DNA of 64,000 nt from Halostella litorea (GTDB lineage Archaea > Halobacteriota > Halobacteria > Halobacteriales > Natronoarchaeaceae). The stretch's first letter is position 1. The number at the start of each line of letters is the position of its first letter. The notes under the pieces were generated by a model that did not search any database, was not told the DNA's origin, and was given only the letters and a program-made list of their open reading frames with translations. This document shows positions 1-9,182 of the stretch, in pieces. Position numbers and translations under genes: made by a program. The stretch covers positions 124,001-188,000 of the forward strand of contig NZ_SJER01000005.1 of the NCBI RefSeq assembly GCF_004785955.1, read 5' to 3'.

Positions 1-19
1 GGGACCAAAAACCCCGGCG

Positions 20-964
20 TCAGAGCCGCGCCCGGAGCGACGCCGCGACGTCGTCGAACGCCTCGTCGGCGACGGCCGCGTCGTCCGCGAGGCTCAGGAC
101 GCCGTGGGGGACCGACGGGTAGTGCAGGTGGTCCACCTCGACGCCTTCCTCGGCCAGCGCCGCGGCGTAGTCGGCCCCCTCGTCGTGCAGCGGGTCGTGG
201 CCGCAGGTGACGACCGTCGCGGGCGGGAGGCCGGCGAGGTCGGTCGCGCGGGCCGGCACCGCGTACGGGTTCGCCCGGTCGACGTCGCTCCGCAGGTACT
301 GGTTCCAGAACCACGCCACGTCGCGCCGCGTCAGAAGCGGGCCGTCGGCGTTCTCCGCGTAGGACCCGCCGACGTCGCCGCCGTCGGCCGCGGCGTCGTC
401 GACCATCGGGTAGCACAGCGCCTGCGCCGCGAGGTCGGGGCCACCCACGGCCCGTGCCCGAAGCGCCGTCGCCGCGGCGAGATTGCCGCCCGCGCTCGTG
501 CCGGCGACCGCGAGGCGCTCGGGGTCGCCGCCGACCGCGCCCGCGTGCTCGGCGACCCACTGGAGCGTCGCGTACGCGTCGTCTATCGCCGCCGGGAACG
601 GGTGCTCCGGCGCGAGGCGGTAGTCGACGGCGACGACGACCGCGCCAGTTCGGCGGGCAAACCGCCGGCAGATGTCGTCCGACGAGTCCAGCGTCCCGAG
701 CGTCCACCCGCCGCCGTGGTAGAAGACGACGACCGGCACGGGCGTCTCGACGTCGGGGCGGTAGACCCGGAGCGGCAGGTCGCCGCCCGGCCCGTCGATG
801 GCCATGTCGCGGACGAGGTCGACCGGCGGCGGGTCCGCGCCGCCGAACACCTCGTCCTCGATCCGGCGCGCCGACTCGACCGACAGCGCGTGCCACTCCG
901 GGATCCCCTCCCGCTCGATGCGCTCGACGACCACCGCGACCTCGTCATCGAGTTCCGTGCGCAT
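20..964 (-). CDS. alpha/beta hydrolase, HSL/esterase type
   Basis: This 314-residue protein is a probable carboxylesterase-type hydrolase acting on small esters or amides in the cytoplasm. The oxyanion-hole motif HGGGW lies at residues 83-87, the nucleophile elbow GTSAGG has Ser157, and the likely acid and base are Asp257 (in GHDPLHDEG) and His287 (in PHGVL). There is no signal peptide. It is divergently transcribed from the kynureninase gene 62 bp away, so a role as kynurenine formamidase, an activity also carried by alpha/beta hydrolases, is possible. That is inference only, because the substrate cannot be read from the sequence. Confidence 0.85.
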   Translation of the reverse strand: MRTELDDEVAVVVERIEREGIPEWHALSVESARRIEDEVFGGADPPPVDLVRDMAIDGPGGDLPLRVYRPDVETPVPVVVFYHGGGWTLGTLDSSDDICRRFARRTGAVVVAVDYRLAPEHPFPAAIDDAYATLQWVAEHAGAVGGDPERLAVAGTSAGGNLAAATALRARAVGGPDLAAQALCYPMVDDAAADGGDVGGSYAENADGPLLTRRDVAWFWNQYLRSDVDRANPYAVPARATDLAGLPPATVVTCGHDPLHDEGADYAAALAEEGVEVDHLHYPSVPHGVLSLADDAAVADEAFDDVAASLRARL

Positions 965-1026
965 TCCTGCCGGCCCTTCCCGCCGCGGGACAAAGGTACT
1001 TGCCCCGCGCGCCCGCTGTGACGGGC

Positions 1027-2307
1027 ATGGATGAACTCGACGCCGACGCCGCGGTCGCCGAGCGCCGCGACGAGGCCGACCCGCTCGCCGAGTTCGCGGA
1101 CCGGTTTCACGTCCCCGACGACGGGCTGTACATGGACGGCAACTCGCTCGGGCCGCTGTCGACTGACGCCGAGCGGACGCTGGACCGCGTGGTCGAGGAG
1201 TGGCGCGAGATGGGCATCGAGGGGTGGACCGAGGGCGAGCCGCCGTGGTTCCGCTACGCCGAGCGCCTCGGCGACCGCCTCGCGCCGCTGCTGGGCGCGG
1301 ACGGGGACGAGGTGGTGATCGCCAACTCGACGACGGTCAACGTCCACAACCTCGTGGGGACGTTCCTCGACCGGGCCGACGGCGACGCGGTGGTCGTCGA
1401 CGAACTCGACTTCCCGACGGACCACTACGCGGTCCGCGCCCAGTTGCGCCAGCGCGGCCTCGACCCGGAGGAGAAACTCGTCGTGGTTGAGAGCCGCGAC
1501 GGCCGGACGATAGCGGCCGAGGACGTGGTCGCCGCGATGGACGAGCGCGACGACGCCGGCGTCGTGTTCCTCCCGAGCGTGCTGTACCGGAGCGGCCAGT
1601 TGCTCGACGTGGAGCGGATCACCGCCGCGGCCCACGAGCGCGGCCTGCTGGCGGGGTTCGACCTCGCACACTCCGTCGGCGTCGTCCCGCACGACCTCTC
1701 CGCTCACGGCGTCGACTTCGCGACGTGGTGTAGCTACAAGTACCTCAACGCCGGGCCGGGCGCCATCGCCGGCCTCTACGTGAACGAGCGCCACTTCGGC
1801 GAGACGCCGGCGCTGGCCGGGTGGTGGGGCCACGAGAAGGAGACGCAGTTCGAGATGAACATGACCTACACCCCGGCCGACTCCGCGGGCGCGTGGCAGA
1901 CGGGGACGGTGCCGATGCTCTCGGCCGCGCCGCTGGAGGGGTCGCTGGAGGTGCTCCACGACGCGGGGATCGACGCGGTGCGGGAGAAATCGGTCGAACT
2001 CACCGAGTACCTGATCGAACTGGTCGACGACGAACTCGCCGACTACGGCTACGCCGTCGGCACGCCCCGGGACCCGGACCGCCGCGGCGGCCACGTCGCG
2101 CTGGAACACGACGAGGCCGAACGGATCAGCGCGGCCCTGCGCGACCGCGGCGTCGTGGTCGACTACCGGCCGCCGAACGTCGTCCGGACGTGCCCGTCGC
2201 CGCTGTACACCTCGTTCCGCGACGTGTACGACGCCGCGGCGCACTGCCGTGACGTGGTCGCCTCCGGCGAGTACGAAACGTACGACGCGGAGGGGGAGGT
2301 CTCGTAG
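1027..2307 (+). CDS. kynU: kynureninase
   Basis: This 426-residue PLP enzyme should cleave kynurenine to anthranilate and alanine in tryptophan degradation. Features seen are the N-terminal YMDGNSLGPL, the PLP-binding aspartate in FDLAHS (D212), the Schiff-base lysine in CSYKYLNAGPG (K238) and the C-terminal VRTCPSPLYTSF. The length fits the family. The frame stays open far upstream, but ATG 1027 matches the kynureninase N-terminus and sits in the divergent intergenic gap. No other kynurenine-pathway gene is evident except possibly the adjacent hydrolase. Confidence 0.9.
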   Translation: MDELDADAAVAERRDEADPLAEFADRFHVPDDGLYMDGNSLGPLSTDAERTLDRVVEEWREMGIEGWTEGEPPWFRYAERLGDRLAPLLGADGDEVVIANSTTVNVHNLVGTFLDRADGDAVVVDELDFPTDHYAVRAQLRQRGLDPEEKLVVVESRDGRTIAAEDVVAAMDERDDAGVVFLPSVLYRSGQLLDVERITAAAHERGLLAGFDLAHSVGVVPHDLSAHGVDFATWCSYKYLNAGPGAIAGLYVNERHFGETPALAGWWGHEKETQFEMNMTYTPADSAGAWQTGTVPMLSAAPLEGSLEVLHDAGIDAVREKSVELTEYLIELVDDELADYGYAVGTPRDPDRRGGHVALEHDEAERISAALRDRGVVVDYRPPNVVRTCPSPLYTSFRDVYDAAAHCRDVVASGEYETYDAEGEVS

Positions 2308-2329
2308 ACCGGTTCGGGGACGCCGGGAC

Positions 2330-2980
2330 TCAGTGCTCCAGACCTTCGACGAGCGAAACGACGTTTTGCTCCTCCCGGTCGTCGATCTCCTGGGGGTAGA
2401 CGGCGATCGGGACCACGAAGTCGCCGTCGTGGCTGACCTGCCCGATGTGGATGTACACGTCGACGGAGGTGCCGTCGAGGTCCGCCTGGCCCGGGAACTT
2501 CGACAGTTCGACCGTCTCGCCGAGCGTGTCGATCTGGGTCGTCCCCTCCTCCTGCCCGACCTCCATCCCCTCGTACCTGCCCTGGACCTGCTGGATCAGC
2601 TCCCGGTTCGACATGTCGTCGATGGGGTTGAACGTCTTCCCGAAGAGGTCGACCTTCGGGGTCGAGAACGCGACGAACACCGCCGCCTGCTGCTCCATGC
2701 CGAGGAACGAGACGCTGCGCTCGTACTCGCTCATGTAGTTCGTCGCGACGACCTCGCGCTCCTGGCCGGCCGCGGAGAACGTCCGCGACACTTCCTGTTT
2801 GCTCGTCTCCTCGTCGTTCGCCTGCTCGTATCCCGTCTCGTCGAGGCTGGCGTCGCCGGCCGTCGCCGGGGACGCCGAGAACTCCTGGGCCTCGTTGCCC
2901 AGGATGAAGCCGAGACAGCCCGACCCCGCGACGATCCCCCCACTCACCAGCCCGCCGAACGCGCGTCGTGACAGCGTCAT
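2330..2980 (-). CDS. haloarchaeal Tat lipoprotein (DUF6517-like)
   Basis: This is a 216-residue exported lipoprotein. The N-terminus has a twin-arginine motif (SRRAF), a hydrophobic stretch and a lipobox (AGSGC), so it is probably anchored outside the membrane by the modified Cys. The rest is soluble and acidic with no catalytic motif that I recognise. From memory it resembles the haloarchaeal DUF6517 family, of unknown function. ATG 2980 is chosen because it directly precedes the signal peptide; the longer open frame upstream overlaps cysS antisense. Confidence 0.75.
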   Translation of the reverse strand: MTLSRRAFGGLVSGGIVAGSGCLGFILGNEAQEFSASPATAGDASLDETGYEQANDEETSKQEVSRTFSAAGQEREVVATNYMSEYERSVSFLGMEQQAAVFVAFSTPKVDLFGKTFNPIDDMSNRELIQQVQGRYEGMEVGQEEGTTQIDTLGETVELSKFPGQADLDGTSVDVYIHIGQVSHDGDFVVPIAVYPQEIDDREEQNVVSLVEGLEH

Positions 2981-3054
2981 GCCCGCCGGTTTCGCCCCTC
3001 GGAATAAAAGCTTCGTGGCTCGCGGTCCCCGCCGGCCGCCGCGCGTCGGGCGCG

Positions 3055-4539
3055 TCAGCGCCGGAACGTCGGGCCGTCGTCGGAGTCCTCGACGGTAATC
3101 CCGAGCGCTTCCAGTTCGTCGCGGAGTTCGTCGGCGCGCTCGTAGTTGCCGGCCTCGCGCTCCCGCTCGCGGAGGTCGAGCACGAGTTCGATCGCCTCCT
3201 CGGCGAGGCGCGCGTCGCCGTCGGCGGTCGCGTCGCCGAACGTCAGCCCGAGCACGTCGCCGCCGAACTCGTCGAACGCCTCGACGGCCCGCCGGAGCGC
3301 GCGGTAGTCGTAGGCGTCGCGCTCGTCGACGTGGCGGTTGACCGCGCCCGCCAGGTCGGTCAGGGCGGCCAGCGCCCCGCGGGTGTTGAAGTCGTCGTTC
3401 ATCGCCGCCGTCGCGTCCGCGCGGGCGGCGTCGACCGCATCGCGGAGGTCCGCGTCCTCGACTTTCGTGCGGGCGTCGACGCCGTCGACGGCCTCGACGG
3501 CGCGGTCGTAGGCGCGGTCCAGCCGCTCCCAGCGGTCGCGGGCCTCGCTCAGCGTGTCCTCGGAGAACGTCGCGCGGTTGTGGTACGCCGTCGACAGCAG
3601 GAACGCCCGGACGACGTTCGCGCCCTCCTCCGCGACGAGGTTCTCGACGGTCGCGAAGTTCCGCAGCGACGACGACATCTTCTCGCCGGCCGTCTCCAGC
3701 AGGCGGACGTGGACCCAGTACCGGGCGAACTGCTGGCCGGTGGCGGCCTCGCTCTGGGCGACCTCGTTCTCGTTGTGGGGGAAGACGAGGTCCTGCCCGG
3801 CGACGTGGACGTCGATCGTGTCGTCGAGGTGGGTCGTCGACATCGCCGAGCACTCGATGTGCCAGCCGGGGCGGCCCTCGCCCCACGGCGAGTCCCACGT
3901 CTCGGCGGTCGCGGCCGCCTCCTCGGCCGGGTCGGCCCCGCCGTGTTGGTGTTCGGCTATCTCGTCGGCGTCGACTCCGCCGGCCTTCCACAGCGCGAAG
4001 TCGGCGGGGTTACGCTTCTCGCCGCGGGTGCCGTCCGCGCCCTGGGCCTCCATCTCCTCTAGCTCCTGGTTCGAGAGCTTCCCGTAGTCGGGGAACTCGG
4101 TCACGTCGAAGTACACCGAGCCGTCGGCCTCGTAGGCGTACCCCTTCTCGACCAGCGTCTCGACCATCTCGATTATCTCCGGCACGTGCTCGGAGACGCG
4201 GGGGTACACCGTTGCGCGCTTCAGGTTCAGCGAGCGCATGTCGCGCAGGGTGTCGGCGACGTAGCTCTCGGCCACGTCGGCCTCGCCGTCGCCGTCCTCG
4301 CCGACGCGGGCGACTATCTTCTCGTTCACGTCGGTGAAGTTCTCGACGTGACGGACGCCGTACCCCTCGTGTTCGAGCCAGCGGTGGATGACGTCGGTGT
4401 GCACCCACGCCCGCGCGTGGCCGAGGTGGGCGGGGTCGGAGGTCGTCAGGCCACAGAGGTAGAGCAGCACGGAGTCGGGGTCCTGCGGCTCGAACGGCTC
4501 CTTCTCGCCCGTGAGCGTGTTCGTCACGCGAAGGGTCAT
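3055..4539 (-). CDS. cysS: cysteinyl-tRNA synthetase
   Basis: This 494-residue class I aminoacyl-tRNA synthetase charges tRNA-Cys. The signature HLGHARAW is at residues 38-45 and the KMSKS-type loop KMSSS at 287-291. Probable zinc ligands are Cys29, Cys230 and His255. A charged, Ala/Glu-rich insertion at about residues 186-221 lies before WDSPWGEGRPGWHIECSAM. The C-terminal helical tail ends in a DALR-like domain. It stands alone, convergent with nothing, just upstream of the lipoprotein gene at 2330-2980 on the same strand. Confidence 0.95.
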   Translation of the reverse strand: MTLRVTNTLTGEKEPFEPQDPDSVLLYLCGLTTSDPAHLGHARAWVHTDVIHRWLEHEGYGVRHVENFTDVNEKIVARVGEDGDGEADVAESYVADTLRDMRSLNLKRATVYPRVSEHVPEIIEMVETLVEKGYAYEADGSVYFDVTEFPDYGKLSNQELEEMEAQGADGTRGEKRNPADFALWKAGGVDADEIAEHQHGGADPAEEAAATAETWDSPWGEGRPGWHIECSAMSTTHLDDTIDVHVAGQDLVFPHNENEVAQSEAATGQQFARYWVHVRLLETAGEKMSSSLRNFATVENLVAEEGANVVRAFLLSTAYHNRATFSEDTLSEARDRWERLDRAYDRAVEAVDGVDARTKVEDADLRDAVDAARADATAAMNDDFNTRGALAALTDLAGAVNRHVDERDAYDYRALRRAVEAFDEFGGDVLGLTFGDATADGDARLAEEAIELVLDLREREREAGNYERADELRDELEALGITVEDSDDGPTFRR

Positions 4540-4697
4540 TGTCGACCACTACCCGCCCGCACCCTTTGAAATCGTCGGAACGCGCGCCGCCGGTCGGCGG
4601 TAACCCAACGTTGTGACGGCGTACCCGCTTACTTCCGTGCCGAACTGGCGGCAACCGTCGTCCGGGTTTATCCTCGGCTCCCCCCGAGTTGCGGGCG

Positions 4698-5642
4698 ATG
4701 ACACGGAACGACCCGACGTCGACGAGCGGCGCGTCGCGACGCGACCTCCTGCGGTACGCGGCCGCGACCGGCGCGGTCGCCGGGATCGGCGGCGTCGCGA
4801 CGGCACAGGACGGCACGGAGACGGGGGACGGACAGGACGGGACGGAATCGGGCGACGGGAACGGAACCGCCGGCGGTCAGGACGGCGACGTTCATCCGGC
4901 GTTCGGCTTCCCGGCGCTCTCCGACGACGTCGAACCGCCCGTCGAACCGGACCACGTCGTCGAGGCGCGCACCGAGCCCCGCGAGGACCGCCCGAACCCC
5001 GAGTTCTTCTTCACCCCGACGGGGCTGTTCGTGGAGCCGGGCGACACCGTCCGGTTCTCGATGGTCTCGCCGTCCCACAACGCGATGGCGTACCACCCCG
5101 GGTTCGGCCGGACCCGGCGGGTGCCGGAGGGCGTACCGCCCATCTCGTCGCCGCTGTTCGCCGAGGGGGCGTACTGGCTGTACACGTTCGACGAGCCGGG
5201 CGTGTACGACCTCTACTGCGGCCCCCACGAGTTCCTCGGCATGGCGATGCGCGTCGTCGCCGGGGAGGCGAGCGGCCCGGGCGCCGAGCCGGTGCCGGAG
5301 CCGGCGTTCACGGCCGGCGTCGAGGGCCCCGAGCCCGGCGCTGGGAACGCGGCCGACGGCAACGCCACGGCCGGAAACGACACCGCGGCCCCGGGAACGA
5401 CCGGGAACGTGACAGCCGGCGACGCGGCGGGGAACGCGACGGCTGGCAACGCGACGACGGGCAACGCCACCGCCGACGGCGCGACGGGCGGCAGTCAGGC
5501 CGACCTGACGCCGCCGACCGGGCTCGCCGCGTCGGTGCTCCGCGCCGACGCGCTCGCGCCGGAGAACGTGATCGACGCCGGGACGGTGGCCTGGGACGAC
5601 CTCCCGGCGGAGGTCAAGGAGTTCCCATCGGGCGGAGGGTGA
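4698..5642 (+). CDS. exported blue (type 1) copper protein, halocyanin-like
   Basis: This 314-residue protein has a Tat signal (SRRDLLRYAAATGAVAG) and a plastocyanin-like domain at about residues 100-190. Copper ligands expected for the family are visible: a His in SPSHNAM (H127), then Cys174, His177 and Met182 in YCGPHEFLGM. It likely carries electrons at the outer membrane face. After the domain comes a Gly/Asn/Ala/Thr-rich tail with many N-X-T sequons. ATG 4698 is preferred over the in-frame TTG at 4689 because the Tat motif follows directly. There is no lipobox, so how it is attached is unclear. Confidence 0.8.
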   Translation: MTRNDPTSTSGASRRDLLRYAAATGAVAGIGGVATAQDGTETGDGQDGTESGDGNGTAGGQDGDVHPAFGFPALSDDVEPPVEPDHVVEARTEPREDRPNPEFFFTPTGLFVEPGDTVRFSMVSPSHNAMAYHPGFGRTRRVPEGVPPISSPLFAEGAYWLYTFDEPGVYDLYCGPHEFLGMAMRVVAGEASGPGAEPVPEPAFTAGVEGPEPGAGNAADGNATAGNDTAAPGTTGNVTAGDAAGNATAGNATTGNATADGATGGSQADLTPPTGLAASVLRADALAPENVIDAGTVAWDDLPAEVKEFPSGGG

Positions 5643-5663
5643 CCCGTCGGGAGTAACGCGACC

Positions 5664-6179
5664 TTACCGCCGGCCGCTGCCGCCTTCCGCCGACGGGACC
5701 GGGACCGCGGTCAGCGCGTCCTCCATCGTCCGGACGGCGTCCGCCCCCGCCCGGCGCGGGACGGCCACGACGAGCGCGTCGCCGGCCGTCGCCGCGGCCT
5801 CAACCGACACGTCCGCGCTTTCCAGCCGACGCAGGACGGCGGCCAGCGTCGCCGCGTCGACGTCGCCCACCGCCAGCACGCCGGTGAGCAACCCCTCTCC
5901 CGGCGCGAGCGCGGTCCCGCCCGCGACGAGCAGCGCGTCGGCAGGGTCGTCGACCCGCCCGAGCCCGCTCTCCATCGTCACGCGGGCGTCCCGGCCGGCC
6001 GTCTCGTAGGCGGGCAGGTCGGCGGCGTACCGGCGGAGCGCGGTCGCGACGGCGTCCTCGTCGCCGTCCACGTCGAGGAAGCGGGCGGTGGCGGTGTAGT
6101 TGCAGACGCCCGCCCGGAGCGCGTCGACGAGGAACGGGCGCTCGGCGACCGCCCCCCGCGTTCGTTCGGCGAGTGACAT
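5664..6179 (-). CDS. conserved haloarchaeal protein, unknown function
   Basis: This soluble 171-residue protein begins MSLAERTRGAVAERPFL. It has an N-terminal helical segment containing ALRAGVCNYTATARFL and a C-terminal half that looks like a small ACT-like alpha/beta domain (GLLTGVLAVGDVDAATLAAVLRRLE). I recognise no catalytic motif. It is divergent from cbiX, with about 128 bp between starts, and from memory proteins of this kind occur near CbiX in haloarchaea. ATG 6179 is chosen over a start 24 codons upstream because the extra residues look like promoter sequence. Confidence 0.65.
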   Translation of the reverse strand: MSLAERTRGAVAERPFLVDALRAGVCNYTATARFLDVDGDEDAVATALRRYAADLPAYETAGRDARVTMESGLGRVDDPADALLVAGGTALAPGEGLLTGVLAVGDVDAATLAAVLRRLESADVSVEAAATAGDALVVAVPRRAGADAVRTMEDALTAVPVPSAEGGSGRR

Positions 6180-6307
6180 GTCCCGACGAGCGTGCGCCGG
6201 GAGCAAAAAACCCGCCGTGCGCGCGGGCCCTTCGCCCGGCCTCGCCGACACCCGCCCGCGCCGCCGGGAGCGAAGTCCCTAAGTCCGCGAAACCCCTCCA
6301 TGTTCCC

Positions 6308-7180
6308 ATGCAAGCGCTGGTCATCGTGGCACACGGCTCCCACCTGAACCCGGACTCCAGTTCCCCGACGTACCGGCACGCCGACACCGTCCGCGAGACG
6401 GGCGCGTTCGACGAGGTACGGACCGGCTTCTGGAAGGAGGAACCCCACTTCCGCGAGGTGCTGCGCACCGTCGAGAGCGACGAGGTGTACGTCGTCCCGC
6501 TGTTCGTCAGCGAGGGATACTTCACCGAGGACGTGATCCCGCGGGAGCTCCGGGTCGACGACGAGGTCGGCCTCGACGACCCCGACCCCGGCTGGGAGCC
6601 CCGCGACGCGACGCCCGACGACGTGGACAAGGAGGTCCACTACTGCGGCCCCGTCGGCACGCACGACGCGATGAGCGACGTCATCGTCCAGCGCGCCGAG
6701 AGCGTCACCGGCGACCCGGACGTGGGCGACGGCTTCGGCCTCGCGGTCGTCGGCCACGGCACCGAGCGCAACGAGAACAGCGCGAAGGCCATCGAGTACC
6801 ACGCCGACCGCATCGGCGAGCGCGGCCGCTTCGACGAGGTGCAGGCGCTGTTCATGGACGAGGAGCCGGAGGTCGACGACGTCACCGACTACTTCGAGAG
6901 CGACGACGTCGTGGTCGTCCCGCTGTTCATCGCGGACGGCTACCACACCCAGGAGGACATCCCGGAGGACATGGGGATGACCGACGACTACCGCGAAGGG
7001 TGGGAGACGCCCACCGAGGTCGACGGCCACCGGATCTGGTACTCCGGGGCGGTCGGCACCGAGGACCTGATGGCCGACGTCGTGCTGGAGCGCGCCGAGG
7101 AGGCCGGCGCGGACGTGGGCGACGCGGTCGAGCGGGTCCGGGAACTGACCGGCGGCGTCGGGACGCCCGCCGACGACTGA
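6308..7180 (+). CDS. cbiX: sirohydrochlorin cobaltochelatase CbiX, two-domain
   Basis: This 290-residue protein has two tandem CbiX/chelatase domains, each starting with the metal-binding histidine motif: VAHGSHLNPD near the N-terminus and VVGHGTERNEN near residue 146. Later segments (VVPLFVSEGYFTEDVIP and VVPLFIADGYHTQEDIP) also repeat. It should insert Co2+, or possibly Fe2+/Ni2+, into sirohydrochlorin in cobalamin or siroheme synthesis. The start is ATG 6308, just before the conserved QALVIVAHGS. A DR2241-like gene about 3.6 kb downstream supports this role. Confidence 0.9.
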   Translation: MQALVIVAHGSHLNPDSSSPTYRHADTVRETGAFDEVRTGFWKEEPHFREVLRTVESDEVYVVPLFVSEGYFTEDVIPRELRVDDEVGLDDPDPGWEPRDATPDDVDKEVHYCGPVGTHDAMSDVIVQRAESVTGDPDVGDGFGLAVVGHGTERNENSAKAIEYHADRIGERGRFDEVQALFMDEEPEVDDVTDYFESDDVVVVPLFIADGYHTQEDIPEDMGMTDDYREGWETPTEVDGHRIWYSGAVGTEDLMADVVLERAEEAGADVGDAVERVRELTGGVGTPADD

Positions 7181-7276
7181 GGCGACGCGGGCGCTCGGAC
7201 CGACCGGAGCGGCGACGTTTTTCTCGCTCGGAAGTCACGCAGGGCTTTTAAACCGGCCCCCTCCGATCGGGGGGAC

Positions 7277-7642
7277 GTGAGCGAGGATCGGGAGCTCGAC
7301 GGCGTCCTCGACGTGCTCAGCGACGAGTACGCCAGGTCGATCCTCGCGGAGGCCAGCACCGAACCAATGTCCGCGAAAACGCTGAGCGACCGGTGTGACG
7401 CGTCGCTTCCGACCGTATACCGGCGCATCGAACGGCTCAAGGAACACGACCTCGTCGAGGAGCGGACCCGCGTGAAGCCGGACGGCGGCCACCACAAGGT
7501 GTACACGGCGACGCTGGCCTCGGTCTCGATCGAACTGGACGACGGGGAGTACGAAACCAGCGTGGAGCGGACCGACCGCACGGCGTCGCTCGACGCGGAC
7601 GACGCCGCGGACCGCCTCACCTACATGTGGGAGAACCTCTGA
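7277..7642 (+). CDS. winged-helix (ArsR-like) transcriptional regulator
   Basis: This 121-residue protein has an N-terminal winged helix: DVLSDEYARSILAEAS, the recognition region LSDRCDASLPTVYRRIERL, and a wing with HHKVYTATL. The C-terminus is acidic and carries no ligand motif that I can name. The start is GTG 7277. It is followed after 2 bp by a small membrane-protein gene, a pairing that is common in haloarchaea, so the two probably form an operon and may sense something at the membrane. Confidence 0.8.
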   Translation: MSEDRELDGVLDVLSDEYARSILAEASTEPMSAKTLSDRCDASLPTVYRRIERLKEHDLVEERTRVKPDGGHHKVYTATLASVSIELDDGEYETSVERTDRTASLDADDAADRLTYMWENL

Positions 7643-7644
7643 CC

Positions 7645-7956
7645 ATGACCATCGCAACCACACCCATCGAGTGGGCCATCCTGGCCGTCTCGGCCGCCTC
7701 GACGGCCGTCGGACTGTACGTCGCCTATCAGGCGTACCGCGGCTACCGCCGCCACCGGAGCAGGCCGATGCAGTACCTCTCGCTCGGCCTGATCATCCTG
7801 CTCGGCGTGACGTTCGTCTCGGCGTTCGTCGGCTCCCTGCTGCTGCGGGGCGGGGTCGTCCCCGGCGACTACCGGCCGGGGTTCACCCTGCTCGTGCGCC
7901 TGCTCCAACTGCTCGGCGTGGCCTTCATCGCCTACTCGCTGTCGCTCCGGGGCTGA
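7645..7956 (+). CDS. small membrane protein (DUF7521-like)
   Basis: This 103-residue protein has three predicted membrane segments: AILAVSAASTAVGLYVAYQA, YLSLGLIILLGVTFVSAFVG, and the C-terminal LVRLLQLLGVAFIAYSLSL. An Arg/Tyr-rich cytoplasmic loop (YRGYRRHRSRP) separates the first two. It starts 2 bp after the HTH regulator and is probably co-transcribed. Its last 25 bp overlap the 3' end of the convergent LolA-like gene. From memory it fits DUF7521. Function is unknown. Confidence 0.7.
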   Translation: MTIATTPIEWAILAVSAASTAVGLYVAYQAYRGYRRHRSRPMQYLSLGLIILLGVTFVSAFVGSLLLRGGVVPGDYRPGFTLLVRLLQLLGVAFIAYSLSLRG

Positions 7957-9182
7957 CCGTCGCCCCCACAGTCGACGGTCGCGGCCACGTCCAGCACGTC
8001 GGAGCGGTCGACGTCCTGCCCGAACACGCTGTACCGGTGGCCGCCACACTCCCAAGAGACGGTCCGCGTCGCCCCGAACTCGGAGTACCACACCGTCCGG
8101 CCGTCGACCTCGACGCGCTCGGCGTCGTCGGCGTGGCTCCCCGGCGTCCGGTTCGTCTTCGTCACCGATATCTCCCCGGTCCCGTTGGTGTACTCGAGGG
8201 ACACGGACCGGTACTCGCCGACCGTCCTGCGGTACCCGTCGGCGGAGAACCCCGCCGGCGGGTCCGGGTCCGGAACCCGCATCTCCGCGGCCGCCGCGAG
8301 CGCCCCGCGGGAGTCGTACGTCGTCGTCTCGGGCAGCGTCTGCCGCTCGACGGTGACGTTCTCCGGCGGGTCGAACTCGAACGCCGAGTCGTCGAAGCCG
8401 GGGTCGAACGTGACGTTCTCGTAGGTCATCCGCACCTCGTAGGGGTCGCCGTTCAGCGTGAACGACTGGTGGTACTTCAGCGGGTAGAACCGCTTCGCGT
8501 CGATCCACACCGTCTGGCTCACGTTCGTCATCGAACTCGTGCTGACGTTACCCCCCGAAAGCGTGCCGTTGATCCGGACGACGTGAGTCTCGCGGCCGTC
8601 GACCGCGTCGGTGCCGAGGTAGGTGACGTCGTAGTCGGTGGCGTTGGACGGCGGTCGCTCGACCGGTCCCGTCGACGTCGCGGGCGAGGCGACGACCGGT
8701 AGCGGGGAGACGCCGCGCTCGCCGCCGTCGCCGTCCGCCACGCCGCGTTGCTCGTTGATGCGGGCGAAGATATCGTCCAGCCGTTCGCCCGTGGTCGTGG
8801 TGTTCCCAGCGTTGTCGGGCAGCGTCTGTCGCGTCGCCGTCCCGGCCCCGCGGTCGTAGATCCACATCACCGAGCCGTTGGAGTATATCTCGGTGCCGTT
8901 CGCGCTCCCCTCCAGCGTCCGCTGGTAGACGTACTGGGTCCCCGGCCGCTCCTTGACGACCATCTCGGTCCGGGAGGACGTGTTCGGCCCCTCCACCTCG
9001 CTGACCACCGTCGCCGAGACGCCGTCTATCCCGGCGTACGCGGCAGAGGCGTTCTCGCCGATCGGTTCCGGTTCCGACGCGCCGGTGTCGCCGCCGAACG
9101 CGGCGAACATCCCGGCGGAGACGAGAAACACCGCGAGGACGCCGACGGCTGCACGCTGGAGGGGGGACTCGATGAGCGGCAT
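7932..9182 (-). CDS. LolA-like exported protein (copy 1)
   Basis: This 416-residue secreted or anchored protein has a hydrophobic N-terminal segment (AAVGVLAVFLVSAGMFAAF) but no lipobox Cys. The middle part shows the LolA/LppX-like pattern of repeated beta strands (MWIYDRGAGTATRQ, VWIDAKRFYPLKYH, VRMTYENVTFDPGFDDSAFEF). A second domain ends in TVSWECGGHRYSVFG. It is paralogous to the gene at 9436-10593. The family resembles outer-membrane lipoprotein-sorting proteins, but archaea lack that pathway, so the true ligand is unknown. Confidence 0.75.
   Translation of the reverse strand: MPLIESPLQRAAVGVLAVFLVSAGMFAAFGGDTGASEPEPIGENASAAYAGIDGVSATVVSEVEGPNTSSRTEMVVKERPGTQYVYQRTLEGSANGTEIYSNGSVMWIYDRGAGTATRQTLPDNAGNTTTTGERLDDIFARINEQRGVADGDGGERGVSPLPVVASPATSTGPVERPPSNATDYDVTYLGTDAVDGRETHVVRINGTLSGGNVSTSSMTNVSQTVWIDAKRFYPLKYHQSFTLNGDPYEVRMTYENVTFDPGFDDSAFEFDPPENVTVERQTLPETTTYDSRGALAAAAEMRVPDPDPPAGFSADGYRRTVGEYRSVSLEYTNGTGEISVTKTNRTPGSHADDAERVEVDGRTVWYSEFGATRTVSWECGGHRYSVFGQDVDRSDVLDVAATVDCGGDGQPRSDSE

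Noticed and set aside
5330-5500. Tandem-repeat or CRISPR-like look of the GGCAACGCCAC stretch
   Set aside because: The units are irregular, in frame, and encode the sequon-rich protein tail; there are no spacers and no cas genes in the window.
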